The notes beneath the pieces were generated by a model, which ran no database searches, was not told the origin of the DNA, and saw nothing but the letters and a program-made list of their open reading frames with translations. A stretch of DNA of 64,000 nucleotides from Brevibacterium permense (GTDB taxonomy: Bacteria > Actinomycetota > Actinomycetes > Actinomycetales > Brevibacteriaceae), in the NCBI RefSeq assembly GCF_025506275.1, contig NZ_QYCP01000079.1:1-64000 (forward strand), in the 5' to 3' direction. This document shows, one piece after another, positions 27,208 through 34,736 of the stretch; within the stretch, counting starts at the first letter, position 1, and each line of letters begins with the position of its first letter. The position numbers and the translations under genes were made by a program.

Positions 27208-27411
27208 TTGCCGCACATGCTGTGCAACGAGAATTAATACTACTCAGGTGTCGACCGATCATGCAAACCGAGATCGGCTCATATTCAGTTTTGTGATGAA
27301 GGTCGCAAGCCCCAGGTCAGAGTCCCTATGCCGGCGATTCCTGCGACCCGGAACCCGCTGGTCAAGAGTCCGTCCGCAGCGCCGGATTCGCCCCCGACGC
27401 CCGACGGCTCC

Positions 27412-27732
27412 TCAGAGATACATTCCGGAACTCGACTGTTCGGCCGGCTCGGAGATCGCGTGGACGTCGCGTTCGCGCAAGAGCACATAAGCGCGTCCCT
27501 CGAGCTCCACCTCGGCGAGTTCCTCGGGATCGTAGAGGACGGTGTCGCCGAGGTTGGCCTGCCGCACGTGCGGGCCCGCCGCCACGACCTTGCCCCACAC
27601 GAGTCGCCTGCCCATGCTGGCGGTGGCGGGAATGACGATGCCCGCCGAGGATTTGCGTTCCCCGGCTTCCGCGCTGGGTTCGAGCAGGATCCGGTCATGG
27701 AGCATCCGGATCGGAAGTGCGGCATCAGCCAC
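27412..27732 (-). CDS. GroES-like co-chaperonin family protein
   Basis: A 106-aa protein with the Cpn10 fold pattern: HDRILLEPSAEAGERKSSAGIVIPATA, where RILLEP is strand 1 and ERKSSAGIVIP the mobile loop that contacts GroEL, then VWGKVVAAGPHVR and LGDTVLYDPEELAEVELEG. It is not next to groEL and has an acidic, longer C-terminus, so it is more likely a second actinobacterial GroES-like protein than the main GroES. The GTG at 27732 overlaps the stop of the DUF3618 gene by 8 bp; MLHD a few codons later is the alternative start. Confidence 0.8.
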   Translation of the reverse strand: MADAALPIRMLHDRILLEPSAEAGERKSSAGIVIPATASMGRRLVWGKVVAAGPHVRQANLGDTVLYDPEELAEVELEGRAYVLLRERDVHAISEPAEQSSSGMYL

Positions 27733-28009
27733 GCTTGCGACCGGAGAGTCCGACGATGAGGGCGGCCACACCGAGGACGGCACCGGCACCGAGTGCGATG
27801 ATCTCGGGCTTGGGGGAGCCGTCCTCCTCGACGACCTGGGACTTCGCCTTGTTGACAGCGCGCGTCGCCAGCACCTTCGGGTGGATGCGGCCGACAAGCT
27901 CGTCGATGTTCTCGGCGATGCGCTCCTCACGCAGTCGGATCGACTCCGCGAGCTGTGCGGTTGTCGCCTGGTCGACAGTCACATCTGAGGTGTAGACGTT
28001 GTCAGTCAT
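27725..28009 (-). CDS. DUF3618 small membrane protein
   Basis: A 94-aa protein with the DUF3618 pattern: LAESIRLREERIAENIDELVGRIHP (amphipathic helix), then AVNKAKSQVVEEDG and one transmembrane segment near the C-terminus (IIALGAGAVLGVAALIVGL) closed by RKRG. DUF3618 proteins are common actinobacterial inner-membrane proteins of unknown function. It is translationally coupled to the GroES-like gene. Confidence 0.8.
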   Translation of the reverse strand: MTDNVYTSDVTVDQATTAQLAESIRLREERIAENIDELVGRIHPKVLATRAVNKAKSQVVEEDGSPKPEIIALGAGAVLGVAALIVGLSGRKRG

Positions 28010-28105
28010 CGGGTCGAGTCCTCCCGGTCGAGAATGCTTTGCTGCGTCTGTGACCTTGTGTCACAGTGCTTCGCTGTCCAGCTTAGCGGCTGGGCACTGC
28101 GAGTG

Positions 28106-28828
28106 TCAGATATCGGCCGCGGTTCGACGGAATCTTAGGATCTCGACATTCGCGTCCGCGGGCATGGCCGGGTAGTGGTCACGGAGGTTGCCGATGTACT
28201 GCTCGAGTCCACCCGGGCGGGTGAGGTCGAGATCCTCGGGCCGCAGTGCATCGAGTCGCTTCACCGTCACCGAGGCGACCTCAACGGGGAGGGTGCCATG
28301 TTCGGTGTTCTCGAAGTACGCCAGAGCCGGACCCGTGCGGTGGCCTTCGCTCCACCGCACCGTCAACGTCTTCGACCCATTTCTCACCGTGTCGAAATAG
28401 CGAGCGTGGAACCTCAGCAGCCGCTCGGGAGCGGAATCCGGATGCCGATAGGCTTGGGGGAGCAGGGAGGAGATCGGGGCGATCGACGGCTCGCTCGTGG
28501 TGACGTCCGGAACGGCGACGAGCGCATCGGGATGGAGGTCGAGGATGACCTGACGGCAGCGTCCGCAGGGGGCCAGCAGACCGCGGTCTTGGTCGCCGGC
28601 CGCAGCGATCGTGACCAGGGGTCCGGCGTGCGCGGCTGCGGCGACGCCGATCACGACGAGCTCCGCGCAGGGGCCGCCGGTGAAGTGGCAGACGTTGACG
28701 CCGGTGTGGATGCGACCGGTGGTGTCCATCGCGGCTGCGGCGACGGTGTGGTTCTCATCGGAGCCCAGACCGTGCACGAGCTCCTCGGCGGCCGCGATGA
28801 CGCGCAGTTCGGAGTCGAAGAGGTCCAC
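28106..28828 (-). CDS. Cytidine deaminase fused to an ASCH domain
   Basis: A 240-aa two-domain protein. Residues 1 to about 125 are a cytidine/blasticidin-type deaminase: zinc ligands Cys54 (in GGPCAELVVIG, with catalytic Glu56), Cys88 and Cys91 (in APCGRCRQVILDL). Residues about 135-235 form an ASCH domain, with RNGSKTLTVRW matching the Lys-Thr-x-Thr-x-Arg active segment of YqfB, the N4-acetylcytidine amidohydrolase. Together they could turn N4-acetylcytidine into cytidine and then uridine; that is inference. The start lies 6 bp after the stop of the upstream surface-protein gene. Confidence 0.85.
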   Translation of the reverse strand: MDLFDSELRVIAAAEELVHGLGSDENHTVAAAAMDTTGRIHTGVNVCHFTGGPCAELVVIGVAAAAHAGPLVTIAAAGDQDRGLLAPCGRCRQVILDLHPDALVAVPDVTTSEPSIAPISSLLPQAYRHPDSAPERLLRFHARYFDTVRNGSKTLTVRWSEGHRTGPALAYFENTEHGTLPVEVASVTVKRLDALRPEDLDLTRPGGLEQYIGNLRDHYPAMPADANVEILRFRRTAADI

Positions 28829-28834
28829 GTTGCC

Positions 28835-30361
28835 TCACTCCTGTTTTCCGCGGCGTCCCATGAGGTAGATGATAAACCCGACCGCGGCCATACCTGAGGC
28901 GGCGAGGACGAAGATGGGCCAGGAGCTGACGATCGTGGAGATGATGGATTCGCCGAACGAGGTCGCCGGATTCTGATTGCGCGGGGATGGCCGATCGCCA
29001 CCCGTGATGAGGTCCGTATCGTCTTTGGGCGCAGGCTCGTCGGGGTTGCGAGGCACAGGGTCCGAATAGTCGGGGGTATCGGTGCCCTCGTCATCCCCGG
29101 GCAGCCATTCATCACCGGCATTGCCGGGGATGGTCTCGCGTTCGTCATCGGGGGTGCCGTTGCCGTTCGATGGATCCGGAGTGGTGCCGTCGGCATCAGC
29201 GGCGCCGATCGTCGAGCCGGAACCGTCCTTGTCCGAATCCTTCTTGTCATCGTCGCCGGAAGCCGAGCCGGAGCCGGAGCTGTCGGAATCGCTGCCGCGC
29301 GTGCCGTCGGAGCCTGAACCGGAGTCGGCGTCAGATTCTCTGCCGTCGGAGTCCTTGTCGCCCGAGGTATTCGCGCGGTCCTTCGATCCCGAATCCGATG
29401 AGGTGGACCCATCGGTCGAGGTGGTGCTGTCGTCAGAGGTTTCGCTGTCGGCGGACGACCCGTCCTTGCCGGCGGAGGTGTCCCCGCTCGTGTCGCTGTC
29501 GGTGGTGGAGCCGTCCGACGTGGTCGACCCGTCAGCCGTCGGGGTGGGACCGCTGTCCGATGTCCCACTGTCTGCACCGGACGAAGCCCCGTCCTTCGTC
29601 GAGCCGTCCGAGTCGGCAGAGGCTTCGGCCCCCTCGCCGTCCGGGTAGGGTTGTCCGTCGGTGACGACGATCTGGTTCTTGCCGTCGACCTCCTCAACCT
29701 CAAACGTCCACTTGGGGTCCGGGCCGTCGGGAGCGAACTCTTCGAAATCCATCGGTTCGGTCTGGCCGTCGGCAACGATCTGACCGTGGTCGTTGAAGTG
29801 ATACTGCGAAGGTGCTGCATCTGCGGTGGCTTCGGCAACGGATTGTCCACTGTCGTCGGTGTCCGAAACATTTGTGTCCGAATCAGCAAAATCGGCAGCG
29901 GCCGACTGTGCCGGAATGCGTTTCATTGTCTGTTCCGGAGCTTGGAAGGACTTTCCGACCCAGCTGTTCGGCAGGGTGCCGGCACCTTTTTCCTGATCGT
30001 TCGCTGGAACGGAGAGCTGATGGCCGTCCTCCGTCCACTCGGCGGTGAGCTCACCCTCGATCTCGCATGGTTCGTCCGAGGCCCATTCCTGGTCCTTGCA
30101 GGCCTTGTCACCCTCTTGGTCCGGGGGCGGGGTGGGATCGGAATCTGAGCCGCCGGTGTCGGTTCCGCTCGAATCCGCGTCATCGCCGGAATCGGCTCCG
30201 GCGGATGCATCCGCTCCGGCCATCGACTCGGCCTCGGCCGTGGGAGTGGGGCTCGGCTGTGCGACTGCAGGGGTGAACGTCGCCGAGATCGGCAGTGCTG
30301 CCAAGGCAAGCGCAGCGCCGATTGCGGCGGCTCTGCGGCTGAACCTGTGTGAGACTGGCAC
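28835..30361 (-). CDS. Secreted, Ser/Asp-rich surface protein with C-terminal membrane anchor
   Basis: About 508 aa. A signal peptide (SRRAAAIGAALALAALPISA, cut near AVAQP) is followed by a ~180-aa region with two Cys (KACKDQ, EPCEIEG) and some fold (QYHFNDHGQIVADGQTEPMD), then ~200 residues of almost pure Ser/Asp/Gly/Thr, and a C-terminal transmembrane helix ending MGRRGKQE. There is no LPXTG motif, so it is held by the helix. I prefer GTG 30361 (GAAGGA upstream) to ATG 30394. No known family; a stalk-like extracellular protein is the simplest reading. Confidence 0.7.
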   Translation of the reverse strand: MPVSHRFSRRAAAIGAALALAALPISATFTPAVAQPSPTPTAEAESMAGADASAGADSGDDADSSGTDTGGSDSDPTPPPDQEGDKACKDQEWASDEPCEIEGELTAEWTEDGHQLSVPANDQEKGAGTLPNSWVGKSFQAPEQTMKRIPAQSAAADFADSDTNVSDTDDSGQSVAEATADAAPSQYHFNDHGQIVADGQTEPMDFEEFAPDGPDPKWTFEVEEVDGKNQIVVTDGQPYPDGEGAEASADSDGSTKDGASSGADSGTSDSGPTPTADGSTTSDGSTTDSDTSGDTSAGKDGSSADSETSDDSTTSTDGSTSSDSGSKDRANTSGDKDSDGRESDADSGSGSDGTRGSDSDSSGSGSASGDDDKKDSDKDGSGSTIGAADADGTTPDPSNGNGTPDDERETIPGNAGDEWLPGDDEGTDTPDYSDPVPRNPDEPAPKDDTDLITGGDRPSPRNQNPATSFGESIISTIVSSWPIFVLAASGMAAVGFIIYLMGRRGKQE

Positions 30362-30550
30362 TACGTTCCTTCGCGGTGGGGATTCCGACTTCATTGGATC
30401 AAGGGGACATGACGTTCAGACACATCGGGCACTATCTTAATGTCTTCACCAGATGTGTTAAAGCCATAGGCGTGTTTCGCCGTGGCGCAGGACCCGTGCT
30501 CGGGTGGCAGTCCGACGCTGACAGCCGGTGGGCAGCGCCCGTGCCGGAAC

Positions 30551-32248
30551 TCAGCGATCCTGCGTGTCGGACTTCTTCGGATATGCCCGAACGGTCGAGT
30601 CATCGCCGAGGACGAGGGCCTCGTCACCGTCATCGACGACCGCCAGCAGATCGGTATCCGTCTTGAATGCCTGTTTGCCGGCGAGCAGGCACGAGGTGTT
30701 CGTGTCCATCGTGCAGGGCACGATCGACCCGCGCGGTTCGGAGAGATGGATGTCGCGGCTGGAGACGTCCATCAGCAGCAGACCCGACTCCAGGTCGAAG
30801 AGATATGGCCCGATATAGGCGCGCTCTCCGGCCTGTCCGCGCACCCACGATTTCTCGCCGACGATGTCGGTGGTCGTCGTCACGGTCGACAGGATCGATC
30901 CGTCTTCGAGGGAGTGGACGACGAGCTGGATCCTGTGGCCGGAGTTCGTGGAGGCGCCCTGCTCGCCCCACAGGGTGATCGCCTTGCCGTGGCCGGCCGA
31001 GATCCAGTCGATGATCTTCAGCTCGTCGCCGGGGCTTTCGAGCTTGATGCTGCGTTCGTCGCCGGTCTTGATGTTCTTCGCCTTGACCGGACCGTTCCAG
31101 TCCGAGCTGAAGATCTCATCGTCGTCAATGGCCATCGGCGTCGAACCGGCCTGCGGTGTGGGCACATTTTCCAGTCCATCGGCGCCGAAGGTCGAGAGCT
31201 TGTTGCCCGATTTGATGAGCACGCTCGTGCCGGCCGAGGTGATGCGCGCATTGTCCGGCAGCTGGTAGGTCTTCGGTTTCGACTCTCCGTCGAAGAGCGC
31301 CTCGGCGGTGTTGCCCGACTGCCACAGCAGGGCCGGCCGGCCGTCGATGACGGTGTCGACGGCGAAGGTCGGTGACTCGTCGATCTTCGCCTTGTACCGA
31401 GTCTTTCCGGTGTCGACGTCAAGGACTTCGAGGCGGTTGTCATTGACGAGCAGGACGCCGCGATCGGAAGCCGTCACCGAGGCACGTTTGGGGACCTCGG
31501 CTTCCCAGGCAGGCGAATTGTCATAGCTGGGCACGATGTCCCGGGTCTTGTCGACAGAGAGTTCGGATGCGGGGTTGAGCTGCTGTTCCGAACCGATCGT
31601 CTGCGGGGTATCGGGGGAGTCGACGGGGACGATGTTGGGAACGACGAACGCGCCGATCATGAGGATCGCCAGGCCGATGAGCACGAGCCCCGGAATGGTG
31701 ATCTTCTTCAGCCGCTGCGGCCGGTTGCGAGCCGACCGCTTTCGCACCGGCGTCTTCTTCACCGTCGGCGCTGCCGGTGCGGCCGGCCCCGAGAACGGTG
31801 TGCCCATCGGGTAGCTCTCACCGTTCGCACCCGAGGAATCGTCCTGGGCTGCGAAGCCATTCTGCCCGCCCGCGGACTGGGCGTTCGGGCTCTGGTCGGC
31901 ATGCTCCGGATGCCCGGCCGACTCGGCTGATCCGTCCCCTGATGCACTCGAAGCCTCCGCGGATGAAACCGCACCATCCGTGGACGACGCGTCGGACGAT
32001 TCGTCGGCGGCCGCCTCGGCGCTGGTTGCCGGTGTGGTGGCCGCCCCGACTCTGCCGGTCTCGTCGATGCCGATCTCGGTCTTCTTAGTACCGTCGTCGA
32101 TCGTCACGGTCAGGGCAGTCGCGGTCTCCTTGGCGTAGTCGCCGAGGTAAGTGATGGCCTGCCCGGTATCCGAATAGCGACTCGTCGCCCCGTTGAGGGT
32201 GGTGTAGGTGAACCCGTCATCGGAGACGGAGATCAACGCACGAGGCAT
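30551..32248 (-). CDS. Membrane-anchored beta-propeller-like protein
   Basis: A 565-aa bitopic protein. The first ~60 residues form a small cytoplasmic domain (MPRALISVSDDGFTYTTLNG), followed by a ~100-aa Ser/Ala-rich linker, a basic patch (KKTPVRKRSARNRPQRLKK), one transmembrane helix at about 185-207, and ~350 extracytoplasmic residues. The latter show repeated strands such as GVLLVNDNRLEVLDVDTGKT and SVLIKSGNKLSTFGADGL, like PQQ/WD-type propeller blades. No enzyme motif is seen. It lies 190 bp upstream of the Ser/Asp-rich protein gene on the same strand; they may act together at the cell surface. Confidence 0.65.
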   Translation of the reverse strand: MPRALISVSDDGFTYTTLNGATSRYSDTGQAITYLGDYAKETATALTVTIDDGTKKTEIGIDETGRVGAATTPATSAEAAADESSDASSTDGAVSSAEASSASGDGSAESAGHPEHADQSPNAQSAGGQNGFAAQDDSSGANGESYPMGTPFSGPAAPAAPTVKKTPVRKRSARNRPQRLKKITIPGLVLIGLAILMIGAFVVPNIVPVDSPDTPQTIGSEQQLNPASELSVDKTRDIVPSYDNSPAWEAEVPKRASVTASDRGVLLVNDNRLEVLDVDTGKTRYKAKIDESPTFAVDTVIDGRPALLWQSGNTAEALFDGESKPKTYQLPDNARITSAGTSVLIKSGNKLSTFGADGLENVPTPQAGSTPMAIDDDEIFSSDWNGPVKAKNIKTGDERSIKLESPGDELKIIDWISAGHGKAITLWGEQGASTNSGHRIQLVVHSLEDGSILSTVTTTTDIVGEKSWVRGQAGERAYIGPYLFDLESGLLLMDVSSRDIHLSEPRGSIVPCTMDTNTSCLLAGKQAFKTDTDLLAVVDDGDEALVLGDDSTVRAYPKKSDTQDR

Positions 32249-32474
32249 GTACGGGGTTCCTTGACAGTGATCGAGGACAGGGCCGAGTCAATACTAATGA
32301 ATGTCGAGGACCGCACCTACCAGTTTTCCGAAACCGTTATAGATCGCTATTGAATCGTTGCATGTAATGAGATCTGCGTCTCATTGGGGTTCAGGGGCGG
32401 TTCTGGTTTGCCCGGGTCAAGAGGGTGCGGTTAAGATGTATCTTGCTGTCTGCGCCTTCGGGTGCAGCGCATGT

Positions 32475-32548
32475 GGTGGGTATAGCTCAGCTGGTAGAGC
32501 GCCGCGTTGTGGTCGCGGATGTCGCGGGTTCAAGTCCCGTTACTCACC
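32475..32548 (+). tRNA. tRNA-His (anticodon GTG)
   Basis: A cloverleaf with acceptor GTGGGTA pairing with TACTCAC, plus the extra G-1 (32475) facing C73, the identity mark of tRNA-His. The anticodon loop is TTGTGGT (anticodon GTG), and the T-loop is GTTCAAGTC. CCA is not encoded. Confidence 0.95.
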
Positions 32549-32559
32549 CCGATCGGGAG

Positions 32560-32591
32560 GCCCCGTGATCCGTACGAACGGATCACGGGGC
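32560..32591 (+). terminator. Terminator after tRNA-His
   Basis: A perfect 14-bp stem (32560-32573 with 32578-32591), a 4-nt loop and a following TTCTTT lie 11 bp after the tRNA. Confidence 0.88.
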
Positions 32592-32659
32592 TTCTTTCAT
32601 GCCCCCACCCCTGATCGGCGATCGGCACCGGTTCGACCTCGATCGCCGATAATGGGGCC

Positions 32660-33505
32660 ATGACCATCGACTGTTCCCTGGCAGTCGTCGGCAGCATCAA
32701 CGCCGACATCACCGCCACCACCTCCCGACTTCCCGCCGCCGGTGAGACCGTGGGAGGCGGCCGGCTGTCCCGATTGCCCGGCGGAAAGGGTGCGAACCAG
32801 GCCGCCGCGGCCGCCCGCCTCGGTGCGCGGACCCGCATGATCGGCGCGGTCGGCCCTGACTCCGATGGCCAGGCGATGCTCACTGCCCTCCGCGCCGCCG
32901 GGGTCAATACCAGTGACATCGCCGAGGCGACCGCCGAGACCGGGACCGCGCTCATCATGGTCGACGCCGACGGTGAGAATCAGATCGCCGTGTGCGAGGG
33001 CGCGAATGCCGAGGTCAGCCTCGACGGAATCGAATTCCGGGCCGACGAGGCCGTGCTCACCCAACTCGAGATCTCCCTCGATCTCATCGTCGAGCTCGTG
33101 AACCATGTGCCCGGATTCCTCGCCGTCAATGCGGCTCCCGCCCTTCCTTTGCCCGCCGAGGTGGTCGACCGTGCCGACCTCATCATCGTCAACGAATACG
33201 AGTACTCTCAGCTGCCGCAGCTGCAGACCGCGAAACTCGTGGCCGTCACCTACGGGGCGGAAGGGTCGGCACTGCTGCAGAGAGGTGAGCAGATCGCCTT
33301 CGCCGAGGCGGTCCCCGCGAGTCCCGTGAGCACCGTCGGTGCCGGAGACGCCTACTGCGCGGCCCTCACCATCGGCCTGACCTGCGGACTCGAACCGGAG
33401 CGCGCACTGCGGGCGGCCAACGCGGTCGGTGCGGCGGCCGTGGAAGTCGCCTCGGCGCAACCGGAGTTCGATCGGTTCGAGATGTACCTGCCTACTCTCG
33501 ACTGA
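32660..33505 (+). CDS. Ribokinase-like PfkB-family sugar kinase
   Basis: A 281-aa kinase. It has the N-terminal VVGSINADI and LPGGKGANQAAAAARLGA (PfkB signature 1) and the C-terminal STVGAGDAYCAALTIG (signature 2 with catalytic Asp). The closest pattern is ribokinase (RbsK), which makes ribose 5-phosphate, but it is slightly short (RbsK about 300) and no ribose transporter or lacI regulator lies nearby, so a different sugar or nucleoside is possible. The ATG at 32660 is monocistronic between tRNA-His and the aldolase gene. Confidence 0.85.
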   Translation: MTIDCSLAVVGSINADITATTSRLPAAGETVGGGRLSRLPGGKGANQAAAAARLGARTRMIGAVGPDSDGQAMLTALRAAGVNTSDIAEATAETGTALIMVDADGENQIAVCEGANAEVSLDGIEFRADEAVLTQLEISLDLIVELVNHVPGFLAVNAAPALPLPAEVVDRADLIIVNEYEYSQLPQLQTAKLVAVTYGAEGSALLQRGEQIAFAEAVPASPVSTVGAGDAYCAALTIGLTCGLEPERALRAANAVGAAAVEVASAQPEFDRFEMYLPTLD

Positions 33506-33613
33506 CCTGGCAGACTGAAAGCAAGCGGAACCTTCCGCTGCTGCCACACGAGTCTCGTCGCCGCTACCCGAGGTTCGCGCCATCGGTGGCCCACGTCCAC
33601 CAGAGGAGGATCA

Positions 33614-34531
33614 TTGACGAACACCCCCGCCCCGTCCCTGTTCACCGGGCTGAGTGCCTTTCCGCTGACCCCGCTGAAAGATGATTCCCTCGACGAGGAT
33701 GCCTTCGTCGGGCTCATCGAACGTCTCGTCCTTGCCGGAGTCGACTCGATCACGACGCTCGGATCGACCGGTTCGTACGCTTACCTCGACACCGACGAAC
33801 GCGTCCGGGTGGCGCAGCTGAGCGTCGAATCCGCCCTGGACATCCCCGTCTTCATCGGAGTCGGTGCACTGCGGACGAGAGACGTTCTGGCCAATGTCGC
33901 CTCCGCCGAAGCTGCCGGAGCGCAGGGACTGCTGCTGGCACCGGTGAGCTATCAGCCGCTGACCGAGGATGAGGTGTTCGCACTCTTCCGCACGGTCACC
34001 GAGTCCACCGATCTGCCCGTAGTCGTCTACGACAATCCCGGCACCACGCACTTCACGTTCACCACCGAGCTCTACTCACGTCTGGCCGGGCTCGACGGTG
34101 TGGCCTCGATCAAGATCCCCGGAGCACCTGCCTCGCCCGCCGGATGGGACGAGCGCATCGGCGAGATCCGTGCGGCCATCGGCAGCGAGGTGACGATCGG
34201 CATCTCAGGCGATGCCCATGGTGCAGAGGGCCTCAACGCCGGCTGTGATGCCTGGTACACGGCAGTCGGCGGCACCATCCCCGAGCCGATGCTCGAGATC
34301 ACGCGGGCCGCGGAACTCGGCAATGCGCAGCTCGCCCGCGAACTCTCGGCCGAGCTGCAGCCGCTGTGGGATCTGTTCACCGAATTCGGCGGAAGCCTGC
34401 GCGTGACCGCCGCCATCGCCGAACATCTCGGGCTCGTGGGTGCAGACACCCTGCCTCTGCCGGTGCGTGACCTCGATGCGGCAGCGAAGCGCAAGGTTGC
34501 CGAGGTGGCCGACAACCTCGATCTCGGCTGA
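33614..34531 (+). CDS. Dihydrodipicolinate synthase/N-acetylneuraminate lyase family aldolase
   Basis: A 305-aa class I aldolase of the DapA/NanA superfamily. The Schiff-base Lys is in GVASIKIPG, the Tyr in VVVYDNPGTTHF, and the carboxylate-binding loop is TTLGSTGSYAYLD, where true DapA has GTTGE. That changed loop suggests a catabolic or specialised aldolase rather than the lysine-pathway enzyme. It starts at TTG 33614 with GAGGAGG upstream. No partner gene reveals the substrate. Confidence 0.82.
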   Translation: MTNTPAPSLFTGLSAFPLTPLKDDSLDEDAFVGLIERLVLAGVDSITTLGSTGSYAYLDTDERVRVAQLSVESALDIPVFIGVGALRTRDVLANVASAEAAGAQGLLLAPVSYQPLTEDEVFALFRTVTESTDLPVVVYDNPGTTHFTFTTELYSRLAGLDGVASIKIPGAPASPAGWDERIGEIRAAIGSEVTIGISGDAHGAEGLNAGCDAWYTAVGGTIPEPMLEITRAAELGNAQLARELSAELQPLWDLFTEFGGSLRVTAAIAEHLGLVGADTLPLPVRDLDAAAKRKVAEVADNLDLG

Positions 34532-34547
34532 GTTTTCCCTGGCGACG

Positions 34548-34608
34548 TCACCGACCGCTCGCCTCAGCGCCGAGCGTTCACCGTATAACGTGAGCGGTCG
34601 ACGTTAAC
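34548..34608. repeat. AGCGGTC repeats before the LPXTG gene
   Basis: Two copies of an AGCGGTC-centred element in opposite orientation: ACCGACCGCTCG at about 34549-34562 and GTGAGCGGTCGACG at about 34590-34603. Further copies lie after the LPXTG gene. Confidence 0.6.
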
Positions 34609-34736
34609 TGAAGCAGTCGCTGAGTGTGTTCACCATCCGTCCATCTGCGGTTCGGAACCGGTCCATTCCGGGTGCCTATGAATAGGTGTTTGCGGGTTCA
34701 GTCGGCCCGCGACGCCCAATCGATCCCGGAGAACCG

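Noticed and set aside
28651..29889. 412-codon minus-strand frame, rich in Arg, Pro and Thr
   Set aside because: It is the alternate frame of the Ser/Asp-rich surface gene and the deaminase gene; no signal peptide or family.
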